A DNA stretch of 64,000 bases, taken from contig NZ_CP034562.1 in assembly GCF_003970675.1 (NCBI RefSeq), positions 2,294,001-2,358,000 on the forward strand, written 5' to 3'. The DNA is from Flammeovirga pectinis (GTDB lineage: Bacteria > Bacteroidota > Bacteroidia > Cytophagales > Flammeovirgaceae). Below, piece by piece: positions 44,210 to 52,874 of the stretch (positions within the stretch are counted from its first letter, which is position 1; every line of letters begins with the position of its first letter). Under the pieces are notes generated by a model. That model saw only the letters and a list, made by a program, of their open reading frames with translations, searched no databases and was not told the origin of the DNA. Made by a program: the position numbers and the translations under genes.

Positions 44210-45289
44210 ATGAAATTTTTCATAACCTTTTTTATTGGCTTCTTATTATATAACAATCAAACTTCTTTTGCCCAAATCAGTATGGGAGGTGGTTCTGGGT
44301 CAGGAACTAGAACCGACAAAAAAGTAAGTTTTATGCCTATTCCTTATATTAATTACGATAGGTCTTTAGGATTTTCTATTGGTGCACTTCCAATGGCAAT
44401 GTATAACCTAAGTAAAACTGATACAATTTCTCCTTCTTCTATAACAGGGGTATTAGGAATGTACACAACAAATGAGTCTTGGTTTACAATGACTTTTACA
44501 AGACTCTATTTTAATGAAGATAAATACAGAGCAACTTTTGCCGCTGGTCTTGGTGATATAAATTTCCAGACCTATGTCAATACGCCAATTGGGGGCAACT
44601 TTATTAATTACAATACTGGAGTAAATTTTATTAAAGTCGAATTACAAAGAAGAGTGCTTAAGAACACCTATTTTGGTTTAAATTATATGTACACCGACTT
44701 TGAGAATACTTTTGACATTGTTGATAATGATACTTCTAGCGTAACTACATTACAAACAATTGGTGCTATAATTTCTTACGATAATAGAGATAATGTTTAC
44801 TACCCTTACAAAGGTGAAATTGGCAACATTAATCTGGGTGTGAGTCCTGAGTCTTTAGGAAATGCATCATCCAATACTAAAGTAGAAATTGATTTCAATA
44901 AATATTTTGCTATTGGTAAAAGAGATGTTATTGCAACAAGAGCTTATGTTGGTTTTGGTATTGGAGACTTAACTTTCAATCAGCAATTTATAGTTGGACA
45001 AAGTGATATTAGGGGATATACACAAGGAAAATACAGAGGGAATGCGATGTATAATATACAAGCAGAATACCGCTGGAACTTTCATAAAAAAATGGCGATC
45101 AATGGTTTTGCTGGAATTGCTACCGTATCTGGGGCTAATGAAACAGAATTAGATGGAACCTTTTTACCCGGTGTAGGTGTTGGCTATAGATATACAGTGT
45201 TTCCTAAAAACCATATGAATGTTGGTTTAGACGGTGCTATTGGTAGAGATGATTGGGGTGTCTATTTTAGAATTGGCGAAGCATTTTAA
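44210..45289 (+). CDS. Omp85-type barrel-only outer-membrane protein
   Basis: A 359-residue exported barrel with a signal peptide ending at SFA-QIS. The C-terminal part matches the Omp85/BamA barrel: QFIVGQSDIRGYTQGKYRGN (the conserved 'RGY' loop that plugs the barrel), then QAEYRWNF, GVGVGYRYTV and a terminal RIGEAF. There are no POTRA domains, so it belongs to the barrel-only 'surface antigen' group. Function is not known; lipid or protein transfer is possible. A second such protein is encoded at 54829-56031. Confidence 0.8.
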   Translation: MKFFITFFIGFLLYNNQTSFAQISMGGGSGSGTRTDKKVSFMPIPYINYDRSLGFSIGALPMAMYNLSKTDTISPSSITGVLGMYTTNESWFTMTFTRLYFNEDKYRATFAAGLGDINFQTYVNTPIGGNFINYNTGVNFIKVELQRRVLKNTYFGLNYMYTDFENTFDIVDNDTSSVTTLQTIGAIISYDNRDNVYYPYKGEIGNINLGVSPESLGNASSNTKVEIDFNKYFAIGKRDVIATRAYVGFGIGDLTFNQQFIVGQSDIRGYTQGKYRGNAMYNIQAEYRWNFHKKMAINGFAGIATVSGANETELDGTFLPGVGVGYRYTVFPKNHMNVGLDGAIGRDDWGVYFRIGEAF

Positions 45290-45373
45290 AATGAAAATAT
45301 AACTAAATTATACATCTATAATTAGTAGAACTTCGTAAATTATATCATTCACTCTATTTAGAATAAAAATACT

Positions 45374-45850
45374 ATGTGGGAAACATTTGATATACAATCA
45401 CTTTTTATCGGTTTATGTGTTGGGTTAATTATTGCCTTTCTTGTTCAAGTAAAGGACTGGATTAAACAATCAAGTTTAAAGAGTGAAATTAAAAGGTTAA
45501 AAGCTCACCTTCACGATAAATTAGAAATTGACGCTGAAGCAATAACTGGTAAAAAAGACGAAATTAATCGTTTAAAAAGAGAAAATGAAAACCTTAGGGT
45601 GACAAATAAAACTCTTTTTAGTAAGCCAGGAAGACAAGAGGTCTTAACATTCCATGCTTACCAAACAGCTATTGATAAACTTAATAGTAATATGATGGGT
45701 TTCGGACCAGCATGGCAAGATGCTTTGAAAGAAGCAAATAAAGAGATTCAAGAATATGAAGAAGGACAAAGATCCTTTGTTAAAAAAGTACTTCCCAAAG
45801 GACTATTTGGCAGTAGTAGTGCTTTTGAAATTGGAGAAGGAGATCAATGA
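45374..45850 (+). CDS. membrane-anchored coiled-coil protein of unknown function
   Basis: A 158-residue protein with one N-terminal TM (about 8-26: SLFIGLCVGLIIAFLVQV). A coiled coil follows at about 32-80 (LKSEIKRLKAHLHDKLEIDA and later INRLKRENENLRVTNKTL). The C-terminus is a small domain with QEVLTFHAYQTAIDKLNSNM and GPAWQDALKEANKEIQEYEE. The family is not recognised; it probably scaffolds at the inner membrane, facing the cytoplasm. A terminator starts inside its last codons. Confidence 0.7.
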   Translation: MWETFDIQSLFIGLCVGLIIAFLVQVKDWIKQSSLKSEIKRLKAHLHDKLEIDAEAITGKKDEINRLKRENENLRVTNKTLFSKPGRQEVLTFHAYQTAIDKLNSNMMGFGPAWQDALKEANKEIQEYEEGQRSFVKKVLPKGLFGSSSAFEIGEGDQ

Positions 45851-45857
45851 TCTCCTT
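45837..45857 (+). terminator. intrinsic terminator overlapping the stop codon
   Basis: A 9-bp stem AAGGAGATC / GATCTCCTT with loop AAT (45837-45845 with 45849-45857), followed by TTTTT. The stop codon lies in the loop and right arm. Confidence 0.85.
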
Positions 45858-46016
45858 TTTTTATGTCTTCTTAGTTTTAAAAATATAAAGAGGTGCAACT
45901 TTGTAAAATAAATTTACTTAAAATCCTCTCCTTCTGTTAAGAATAAGTGAGTGAAATTTCATTTATTAGATAAAATACCTTTTATTACTTCATCTATATT
46001 ACTGAATATCTTGGAC

Positions 46017-46042
46017 GTAAAGTAAATCATGCAAAACTTTAC
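46017..46042. promoter_or_regulatory. inverted repeat upstream of the RetSat/CrtI-type gene
   Basis: A perfect 7-bp inverted repeat, GTAAAGT and ACTTTAC, with a 12-base spacer. It ends 35 bases before the ATG. It could be an operator for a dimeric regulator; no regulator gene is adjacent. Confidence 0.3.
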
Positions 46043-46077
46043 ACATCCATTTCTACAACACATAAATAACTAACCAA

Positions 46078-47676
46078 ATGCAAGAAATACCAAATGACTT
46101 CGACGCCATTATCATTGGAAGTGGAATGGGTGCACTCACTACTGCCTCTTTATTATCACAAATTAAAGGAATGAAAGTTCTACTTTTAGAAAAGCATTGG
46201 GTTTTAGGAGGACAAACTCATGAGTTCAAACGCAAGAAGTATCATTTTGATGTTGGAGTACATTACATTGGCAGTATGGATGCACGATGTATGCCAAGAC
46301 AAATTTTCAACTACATTACAGAAAACAATCTAAAATGGAATAAAATGCCTCATATTTTTGAGCGTTTTGTGTACCCTGATTTTACTTTTGATGTACCCGA
46401 TAATCCAAAAGAATATAAAAGTAAATTAATTTCTCAATTTCCAGAGGAAGAAGACAGTATTAATACGTATTTTAATGATGTTAGATTAGCTAAAAAATGG
46501 ATGGAGTACCATTATGCTACCTCTTTCCAAAAACCTTTGATGAAATTTATTGCGAAGTTCTCCGAACCAAAAGGTGGAAAGGAATTAGCTTTAATGATTA
46601 CCAAAGATTACGTAGAAAAAAGATTTAAGAATAAGCAACTACAAGCTGTTGTTTGTTCTCAATGGGGGGATTTTGGTCTACCCCCATCAAAAAGTGCTTT
46701 TGGAATGCATTCCCTTATAGTGAATCATTATTTATATGGTGGTTTTTACCCTGAAGGTGGAGCAAAAAAAATAGCTGAATATGTTATTCCAACTATCGAA
46801 AAAAATGGAGGAAAGCTACTGGTCAATCATGATGTTGATGAAATAATAATTAAAAATAAAAAAGCAGTAGGCGTTCGTGTTAAAGAAAAACACGGTAAAA
46901 ATTTTACAGAAAAAACGTACAATGCTCCTATTATTATATCCTCTACTGGTTTCCATAGTACTTTCAATAAATTAGTAAAAGAACCCGTGTCTTTTAAAGA
47001 GAAAATCAATAAACTCTCTGGTGGCATGAGTGCTATTTCTTTATATGTAGGTCTAAAAAGTGATCCCTCTACCTTAGGTGTTAAAGGTGAAAATTATTGG
47101 ATTGCAAATTCTTACGACCATGATGAGACTTATAATAATAGAAATTCAATTTTAACGGGAGAGGTTAATAATTGCTACCTTTCGTTCCCTACTTTAAAAG
47201 AACAAAACAACGAAAACCATACTGCAGAAATTGTAACATTTGCTGATTTCTCTTCTTTTGAAAAATGGAAAGACCTACCATGGAAAAGAAGAGGAGAAGA
47301 ATATGAAGAAGTAAAAAAACGAATTTCAGAAGGTCTTCTTGATTGTGTAGAAAAGCAACATCCTGGCTTTAAAGAGCTTGTCAGTTTCCATGAGTTATCA
47401 ACTCCATTAACAATGGAATCTTTTACAAGTACACACAAAGGGCGAATGTATGGTTTAGCACATACACCAGAAAGGTTTAATAGCGATTGGATAAAACCAC
47501 AAACTCCTTTTAAAGGCTTATATATTACTGGAGGAGATATTTGTACTACTGGTGTTGTAGGTGCACTAATGGGAGGCGTTGCCACTGCATCTGTGATTTT
47601 CGGAACTTTTGGATTTGCCAAAAACTTATATCAAATAAAAAAATACAATACTACCCTACAAAAAGCTGATTCATAA
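46078..47676 (+). CDS. FAD-dependent oxidoreductase of the RetSat/CrtI (carotenoid isomerase/desaturase) family
   Basis: A 532-residue flavoprotein. The N-terminus has a Rossmann dinucleotide motif (AIIIGSGMGALTTASLL), followed by LLLEKHWVLGGQTHEFKRK and FDVGVHYIG, the GG-doublet and substrate-pocket features of the all-trans-retinol 13,14-reductase/CrtI group. The C-terminus carries the FAD-binding LYITGGDICTTGVVGALMGG. By family it reduces, isomerises or desaturates a polyene such as a carotenoid or retinoid. The exact reaction cannot be read. No other carotenoid genes are adjacent. It is a single gene with its own upstream inverted repeat. Confidence 0.85.
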   Translation: MQEIPNDFDAIIIGSGMGALTTASLLSQIKGMKVLLLEKHWVLGGQTHEFKRKKYHFDVGVHYIGSMDARCMPRQIFNYITENNLKWNKMPHIFERFVYPDFTFDVPDNPKEYKSKLISQFPEEEDSINTYFNDVRLAKKWMEYHYATSFQKPLMKFIAKFSEPKGGKELALMITKDYVEKRFKNKQLQAVVCSQWGDFGLPPSKSAFGMHSLIVNHYLYGGFYPEGGAKKIAEYVIPTIEKNGGKLLVNHDVDEIIIKNKKAVGVRVKEKHGKNFTEKTYNAPIIISSTGFHSTFNKLVKEPVSFKEKINKLSGGMSAISLYVGLKSDPSTLGVKGENYWIANSYDHDETYNNRNSILTGEVNNCYLSFPTLKEQNNENHTAEIVTFADFSSFEKWKDLPWKRRGEEYEEVKKRISEGLLDCVEKQHPGFKELVSFHELSTPLTMESFTSTHKGRMYGLAHTPERFNSDWIKPQTPFKGLYITGGDICTTGVVGALMGGVATASVIFGTFGFAKNLYQIKKYNTTLQKADS

Positions 47677-47829
47677 AAAACTGAACAAGTCCGCATCAAA
47701 AACATGTGAAATTATTTGTGAATGGTTTTCAATTAAAAACTCATTAACAAGTAAACTTTGAAAAGAAAATTCACCTCTTATATTTTTGCAGCATCAATAA
47801 AAATATAAAAAACTTCTAGATAGAATTTT

Positions 47830-48024
47830 ATGAATTTTTACAGATGGGGACTTGTTGTAACTGCAAGTATCATTGGCCTAGGAAATGTGTGGTTGTTAGA
47901 CTCAGAAGATCTAAGTATCAATAATAATATATTTGAGTACATGGGTATTATTACCATGTTTGGCGTATCTACTATGCTCGTTTCTTATTCTTTTAGAACA
48001 AAAGGAAACAAGAATATATTGTAG
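47830..48024 (+). CDS. small two-TM membrane protein
   Basis: A 64-residue ORF: TM at about 6-22 (WGLVVTASIIGLGNVWLL), a short acidic loop (DSEDLSINNN), TM at about 36-54 (MGIITMFGVSTMLVSYSF), and a basic end. The topology and positively charged ends look real, and a gap on both sides leaves room for it. Family and function are not recognised. Confidence 0.5.
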   Translation: MNFYRWGLVVTASIIGLGNVWLLDSEDLSINNNIFEYMGIITMFGVSTMLVSYSFRTKGNKNIL

Positions 48025-48143
48025 TAACGATTTCTTTGAAAAAAGAAAAACCTAAAACAAATAGTAAAAAACTGACTTTACTTATCAAAAGTATCTAAAG
48101 ACTTACTTACTTTGCATCTGAATTAATCTTTAAAATTCAAGCA

Positions 48144-48548
48144 ATGGTATTTTTCAAAAGATGGTCACGTAAAAATTATGCAATATTTAATTCTCTTAAA
48201 AAGGAGATTCAGTATTGTATTCTTAACGTGAACTTACATTTAATTGCTCCTGCTTTTATACAAGAATTTACGGTTGATAAAGTTGATTATGGGGAATCAG
48301 AAGACGATGACCCTCCAACTAATGAAGAACTCCTTCTTGTTATATCACCCTTGAGCATACGTAGTGAATCTTTAGTTAGTAGTCAGTTTTTTAATAATTC
48401 ACGCATTTTGTGTTTTATCCAAAAACTACGTACATACTATTTTTCTCTACCCCTTACATTTAGCCGTTCTAGGCTAATTACAACTCATTACATTTCATGT
48501 TTTTTTTCGAACGACAAAATCGTAATGGGACAATTATGTACTATTTAA
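48144..48548 (+). CDS. short ORF heading the biotin locus, N-terminus of a TonB-receptor-like leader type
   Basis: A 134-residue ORF ending 14 bases before bioB. The first about 30 residues (FFKRWSRKNYAIFNSLKKEI) resemble, from memory, a basic leader found on some Bacteroidota TonB-dependent receptors and small orphan ORFs ('RWSRKxYAxFxSL'). The middle is acidic (ESEDDDPPTNEELLL), and the last 60 residues are Ser/Phe-rich and look unlike a folded domain. It has no barrel and no TonB-receptor domain. Upstream, TACTTTG at 48108-48114 could be a -7 box, placing the ATG about 23-30 bases after a start site. It may be a real small protein, a leader peptide, or a remnant. Confidence 0.45.
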   Translation: MVFFKRWSRKNYAIFNSLKKEIQYCILNVNLHLIAPAFIQEFTVDKVDYGESEDDDPPTNEELLLVISPLSIRSESLVSSQFFNNSRILCFIQKLRTYYFSLPLTFSRSRLITTHYISCFFSNDKIVMGQLCTI

Positions 48549-48562
48549 TCTAACACACAGAA

Positions 48563-49543
48563 ATGCAAGCAATTATTAAAAACGATTGGACAAGAGCTGA
48601 AGTAGCTGACATTTATAACATGCCTTTAATGGAGTTAATGTATAAAGCAGCAACAATTCACAGAGAATTTCAGAAAACCGGAGAAGTACAAGTATGTACT
48701 TTACTATCTGTAAAAACAGGTGGTTGCAAAGAAGATTGTAGCTATTGCTCTCAATCTTCTAAATATAGCACTCACGTTAAGCCACAAAAATTAATGGCTA
48801 CTGAAGATGTTATCGAAAAAGCAAAACAAGCCAAAGACAACGGTTCTACAAGATTTTGTATGGGTGCCGCTTGGAGAGAAGCAAGAAGCAACAGAGACTT
48901 TGAGCGAGTTTTAGGTATGGTTGGAGAGATCAATGAAATGGGTATGGAAGTTTGTGCAACACTTGGAATGTTAAGTGAAGAACAAGCTGAACAACTAAAA
49001 GACGCAGGTCTTTATGCATACAACCATAACCTTGATACAAGTAGAGAATATTACGATAAAGTAATTACTACACGTACTTTCGATGATCGTTTAGATACAA
49101 TTAAAAACGTTCAAAAAGCTAAAATTTCAGTTTGTTCTGGTGGTATTATCGGTTTAGGAGAAACTGATGCTGACAGAATTGGAATGTTACATACTTTAGC
49201 TTGCTTACCTACTCACCCAGAGTCTGTACCTGTAAATGCGTTAGTACCTGTAGAAGGTACTCCAATGGAACAAAATAAAATGGTTTCTACTTGGGAAATG
49301 ATTAGAATGATTGCAACTGCTCGTATTATTATGCCAGAAGCAATGGTTCGTTTATCAGCAGGTAGAACAGAAATGAGTACAGAAGCACAAGCATTGTGTT
49401 TTATGGCTGGAGCCAACTCTATTTTTGCAGGAGACCAACTCCTTACTACTCCTAACCCTGAAGAAGATATCGACAAATTAATGTTCGATTTATTAGGTTT
49501 AACGCCAAGAGCATCGTTTAAAAAAGAAACGGAACTAGTATAA
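48563..49543 (+). CDS. bioB: biotin synthase
   Basis: A 326-residue radical-SAM enzyme that inserts sulfur into dethiobiotin in the last step of biotin synthesis. The radical-SAM cluster motif CxxxCxxC is in TGGCKEDCSYCSQSS. YNHNLDTSREYYDKVITTRT and CSGGIIGLGET are classical BioB segments. GRTEMSTEAQALCFMAGANS contains the Arg ligand region of the [2Fe-2S] cluster. It follows the short ORF by 14 bases, so both are likely in one transcript, and it ends at its own terminator (49551-49590) before bioF. Confidence 0.98.
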   Translation: MQAIIKNDWTRAEVADIYNMPLMELMYKAATIHREFQKTGEVQVCTLLSVKTGGCKEDCSYCSQSSKYSTHVKPQKLMATEDVIEKAKQAKDNGSTRFCMGAAWREARSNRDFERVLGMVGEINEMGMEVCATLGMLSEEQAEQLKDAGLYAYNHNLDTSREYYDKVITTRTFDDRLDTIKNVQKAKISVCSGGIIGLGETDADRIGMLHTLACLPTHPESVPVNALVPVEGTPMEQNKMVSTWEMIRMIATARIIMPEAMVRLSAGRTEMSTEAQALCFMAGANSIFAGDQLLTTPNPEEDIDKLMFDLLGLTPRASFKKETELV

Positions 49544-49550
49544 ATAATTT

Positions 49551-49590
49551 ATCACGTAGGAATTCTGATATTTCTACGTGATGTTTTTAT
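49551..49590 (+). terminator. intrinsic terminator of bioB
   Basis: Stem ATCACGTAG / CTACGTGAT (49551-49559 with 49574-49582), followed by a T-rich tract. It splits the biotin genes into two transcription units unless read through. Confidence 0.85.
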
Positions 49591-49598
49591 TTTTCTGG

Positions 49599-49618
49599 AG
49601 TGATTCATTTTAATCACT
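49599..49618. promoter_or_regulatory. inverted repeat upstream of bioF
   Basis: AGTGATT-N6-AATCACT, 30 bases before the bioF ATG. It could be an operator for the bioFGCDA unit. It is not the BirA operator known from other phyla, and the short ORF/bioB unit does not show an obvious copy. Confidence 0.3.
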
Positions 49619-49648
49619 GCACTTACTGTTATATCAAATTTTTTGAAC

Positions 49649-50854
49649 ATGAACATCAGCCAACAACTTGATTCATTCAAAGAGAATGAGCAATGGCGTT
49701 CATTAAAAAATATTGACCGCCAACATCATGGAAAAATAAAGAAAGACGGTATTCTACTCGACAGTTTTATTTCTAATGATTACTTAGGAATAGCTTCTGA
49801 TCAAGACCGTTACTTTAGTTTTCTAACTACTTTACAAAATTCCAATCAATTTAATGGATTTGGAGCTGCATCATCTCGATTATTAGAGGGTAATGCTTCT
49901 GTTTTTGAACGTTTTGAGCAAAAAGTCGCTACATCATTTCAAAAAGAAGCATGTCTATTTATGAATAGCGGCTACCATGCTAATATTGGTGTTTTATCAA
50001 GTATTCCTCAAAAAGGGGATCTAATTTTATCAGATAAATTAAACCATGCCAGTATTGTAGATGGTCTTAAATTAAGTAATGCACATTTTGAACGTTACAA
50101 ACATTTAGATTACACTCATTTAGAGCGTCTACTTCAAAAACATAAAGATCATTTTAATAGTATTTTTATTGTTAGCGAGGCATTGTTTAGCATGGATGGT
50201 GATACTGCAAACCTAAAGGTATTATCACAACTAAAAGAAAAATATAATGCTCACCTTATTATTGATGAAGCACATAGTATTGGGACTTTTGGTAAAAATG
50301 GTTTAGGTATTTGTGAAGAGAGTGGTGTTCTAAACCAAATTGATATAATAGTTGCTCCTTGTGGGAAAGCACTTGGTGGTGTAGGTGCAATAGTTGTTTT
50401 GTCTCAAGAATGGAAAGACTTCTTGATTAATACTTCGAGATCATTTATTTATACCACTTCTTTACCTCCAATTAATGTAGAATGGTTAGCATATAATTGG
50501 TCGTATATACTAAATCAAAAAGTACTTAGAAATAGGTTAACACAACTCGTTACCTATTTCAAAAAAGAATGTCTTAAAAGAAATCTTCCTGTTTTATCTG
50601 ATACGTACATACAGCCTATTATTGTTGGAGATAATGAAACGGCAATTTCGTTGGCCAATTATTTAGAAAGTGAAGGTATTTATTGTGCACCAATTCGTAA
50701 TCCTACTGTTCCAAAAAACACAGCAAGATTACGATTATCTATCACTGTAAACCATACAGAAACATTAATAGATAAAGTACTTGATCTAATTTCAGACTAT
50801 CTACTTACTAAAAAAACTGAACATGAAAACACATTGGTTAAAGAAGGAAGGTAA
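49649..50854 (+). CDS. bioF: 8-amino-7-oxononanoate synthase
   Basis: About 401 residues, the PLP enzyme that condenses pimeloyl-ACP with alanine (KAPA synthase). SNDYLGIASD begins the catalytic region, and MNSGYHANIGVLSS and DEAHSIGTFGKNGLG are conserved. The PLP Lys lies in VAPCGKALGGVGA. The ATG at 49649 is used; a TTG two codons upstream is less likely. Its last 32 bases overlap bioG, starting the compact unit bioF-bioG-bioC-bioD-bioA. Confidence 0.96.
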   Translation: MNISQQLDSFKENEQWRSLKNIDRQHHGKIKKDGILLDSFISNDYLGIASDQDRYFSFLTTLQNSNQFNGFGAASSRLLEGNASVFERFEQKVATSFQKEACLFMNSGYHANIGVLSSIPQKGDLILSDKLNHASIVDGLKLSNAHFERYKHLDYTHLERLLQKHKDHFNSIFIVSEALFSMDGDTANLKVLSQLKEKYNAHLIIDEAHSIGTFGKNGLGICEESGVLNQIDIIVAPCGKALGGVGAIVVLSQEWKDFLINTSRSFIYTTSLPPINVEWLAYNWSYILNQKVLRNRLTQLVTYFKKECLKRNLPVLSDTYIQPIIVGDNETAISLANYLESEGIYCAPIRNPTVPKNTARLRLSITVNHTETLIDKVLDLISDYLLTKKTEHENTLVKEGR

Positions 50855-51491
50855 TGACACTGTTGTTATCTTTTTTGCAGGATGGGGACAAACACCCTCA
50901 TTTTTTTCCACTTTTGAAGCAAAAGAAAAAGATGTTTTAATGGTTTACCACTACTCAAACATTGCATTTGATAATGTGATAAATGAGATAGAAAATTATA
51001 AAAATAAAGTTATTGTAGCGTGGTCATTTGGTGTGCATGTTGCTGGATTATTTTCAGAGTTTATTCCTGTAAATCAGTTAATCTGCCTAAATGGGTCATT
51101 TACACCAATAGATGATAAAGAAGGTATTCCAAATGCTATTTATCAAGGTACTTATGACCAACTCACAGAAAATAGTTGGAAGAAGTTTGTGTTCAGAATT
51201 TGTGGAAATAAGGAATTATCAGATCAATTTCTACAGGTATCAGATAGAACCATCGAAGACCTCAAGGAAGAACTTTATTTTTTAGGACAATTACCAAAAG
51301 TAAACACTATTCCTTCTGTTGATATTGCTATAATAGGAAGCAAAGACAGAATTTTTCCTTCTAAAAATTTAGAAAATCATTGGACTAATCGGGTTGAACA
51401 TTTAATAGTTGATGCCGTTCCACATTTTGGTTTTTCAAAATATACAAACTGGGATTCTTTAATTAATTGTAAAGCTGAAGCAACATGGTAG
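50823..51491 (+). CDS. bioG: pimeloyl-ACP methyl ester esterase BioG
   Basis: A 222-residue alpha/beta hydrolase of the BioG (DUF452) family. It cleaves the methyl ester from pimeloyl-ACP, releasing the substrate for BioF. The sequence opens with FFAGWGQTPSFF (oxyanion region). The nucleophile Ser is in VAWSFGVHVAG, the acid in IGSKDRIFP, and the His in VPHFGF. It overlaps bioF by 32 bases and bioC by 7, so translation is coupled. It replaces BioH in this genus-type arrangement. Confidence 0.93.
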   Translation: MKTHWLKKEGNDTVVIFFAGWGQTPSFFSTFEAKEKDVLMVYHYSNIAFDNVINEIENYKNKVIVAWSFGVHVAGLFSEFIPVNQLICLNGSFTPIDDKEGIPNAIYQGTYDQLTENSWKKFVFRICGNKELSDQFLQVSDRTIEDLKEELYFLGQLPKVNTIPSVDIAIIGSKDRIFPSKNLENHWTNRVEHLIVDAVPHFGFSKYTNWDSLINCKAEATW

Positions 51492-52237
51492 TTGATAAAA
51501 AGAAAGTAGCCTTACGTTTTGGACAAAATGCAGGTACATATAATCAAGAAGCTTTTATACAGAAAGAGATTACTGAAGAGTTATATCAGAAAATAATTTC
51601 TATTGATAAAAACTTTGACAGTTGCTTTGAAATAGGTTGTGGCTCAGGTTTTCTTACTAAGAAATTAAAAAATCATATTCTAGATTCTTATGCTGTGAAT
51701 GATTTAGATTCATCTTGTACGCATCAACTTTTAAAAGAAAATAACTTGACTTTTATAGGAGGTGATGCAGAAAAAATTGATTTCCCACAGAATAATGCAA
51801 TAATAGTTTCCACCTCTGCTTTACAATGGATGCAGAATATTTCTGTGCTATTTCAAAAAATCAATCAGAGTTTAAATAACAATGGAGTACTTGCTTTCTC
51901 TACTTTTGGTTTAGAAAATTTCCGACAAATTAAAGGAATTTTAAACCAAGGACTTACCTATTATTCTATTAATTTTTGGAAGAAGCATTTAGAAAATGAA
52001 GGTTTTGAAATATTGTCTGCTTGGGAATGGAAAAAAGACTGTCTTTTTAAAGATGGAACTGCTGTTTTAAAACATATAAAGAAGACGGGAGTGAGTGGTT
52101 CTAATTCTTCATCAAAGACTTGGAATAAAAAGACATTACAGGCATTTAATAAGGAGTATGCACAGTATTTTAGTAATGACATCAATGAGGTTTCATTAAC
52201 CTATCATCCTTTATTTTTCATCGCTAAAAAGAAATAA
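51485..52237 (+). CDS. bioC: malonyl-ACP O-methyltransferase
   Basis: A 250-residue class I SAM methyltransferase that primes pimeloyl synthesis by methylating malonyl-ACP. Motif I is CFEIGCGSGFLTKKL, GGDAEKIDFP lies at motif II, and STSALQWMQN is the BioC-typical segment. The N-terminus VALRFGQNAGTYNQEA also fits ('F...A..Y...A'). It overlaps bioG by 7 bases and is followed by bioD after one base. Confidence 0.95.
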   Translation: MVVDKKKVALRFGQNAGTYNQEAFIQKEITEELYQKIISIDKNFDSCFEIGCGSGFLTKKLKNHILDSYAVNDLDSSCTHQLLKENNLTFIGGDAEKIDFPQNNAIIVSTSALQWMQNISVLFQKINQSLNNNGVLAFSTFGLENFRQIKGILNQGLTYYSINFWKKHLENEGFEILSAWEWKKDCLFKDGTAVLKHIKKTGVSGSNSSSKTWNKKTLQAFNKEYAQYFSNDINEVSLTYHPLFFIAKKK

Positions 52238-52238
52238 C

Positions 52239-52874
52239 ATGAACATATTTATAAGTGCAATAGGAACAGATAGTGGAAAAAGTGTTGTTTCTGCAATTTT
52301 TACAGAGGCTTTAAATGCTGATTATTGGAAACCAATACAAGCTGGATTTCCGACAGATACAGAAACGGTGCATCAGTTACTTCCTACACCCAAGGAGAAA
52401 TTAAAAGAAGCGTATTTACTAAAATATCCAATGTCGCCACATGCGTCTGCTAGAAAAGAAGGTATTCACGTGAAGCTCGATGCTATTCAATTACCTCAAC
52501 ATACTAAAGAAAATTTGGTTATTGAAGGAGCTGGAGGACTAATGGTTCCTTTAAATGATGAAGATTGTGTAATTGATATTGCAGAAAAACTAGACTTACC
52601 TCTTGTATTGGTAAGCAATACGTATTTAGGGAGCATCAACCATTCTTTATTGTCTATTAGAGAGATAAAGAGACGTGGTTTGAATTTACTCGGTATTGTT
52701 TTTAATGGAGAGAGAAATGAGGATACAGAAAGAATTATACTAAAACATGCTCAAGTTCCATGTTTATTTAAAGTACCTCAATTAGAAGAAGTTTCTCCTG
52801 CAGTAATAACAAATTTAGCCAATCAATTAAATCAAACACTTAGTCAACATTTAAATGTATCAATCCATGAATAA
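52239..52874 (+). CDS. bioD: dethiobiotin synthetase
   Basis: A 211-residue P-loop carboxylase-like ligase that closes the ureido ring using CO2 and ATP. The P-loop is the short form GTDSGKSVVSA, two residues shorter than the textbook GTDTxxGKT but usual for Bacteroidota BioD. YWKPIQAGFPTDTE binds substrate, and VIEGAGGLMVPLNDED is the second conserved block. It starts one base after bioC and overlaps bioA. Confidence 0.95.
   Translation: MNIFISAIGTDSGKSVVSAIFTEALNADYWKPIQAGFPTDTETVHQLLPTPKEKLKEAYLLKYPMSPHASARKEGIHVKLDAIQLPQHTKENLVIEGAGGLMVPLNDEDCVIDIAEKLDLPLVLVSNTYLGSINHSLLSIREIKRRGLNLLGIVFNGERNEDTERIILKHAQVPCLFKVPQLEEVSPAVITNLANQLNQTLSQHLNVSIHE

Noticed and set aside
47175-47621. A 148-codon open frame on the minus strand within the RetSat/CrtI gene
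   Set aside because: It lies opposite a well-supported gene, has no family motif, and its composition follows the sense gene.
49599-49618. A BirA-type operator upstream of bioF
   Set aside because: The repeat does not match the known BirA palindrome arms or spacing; kept only as an unnamed inverted repeat.
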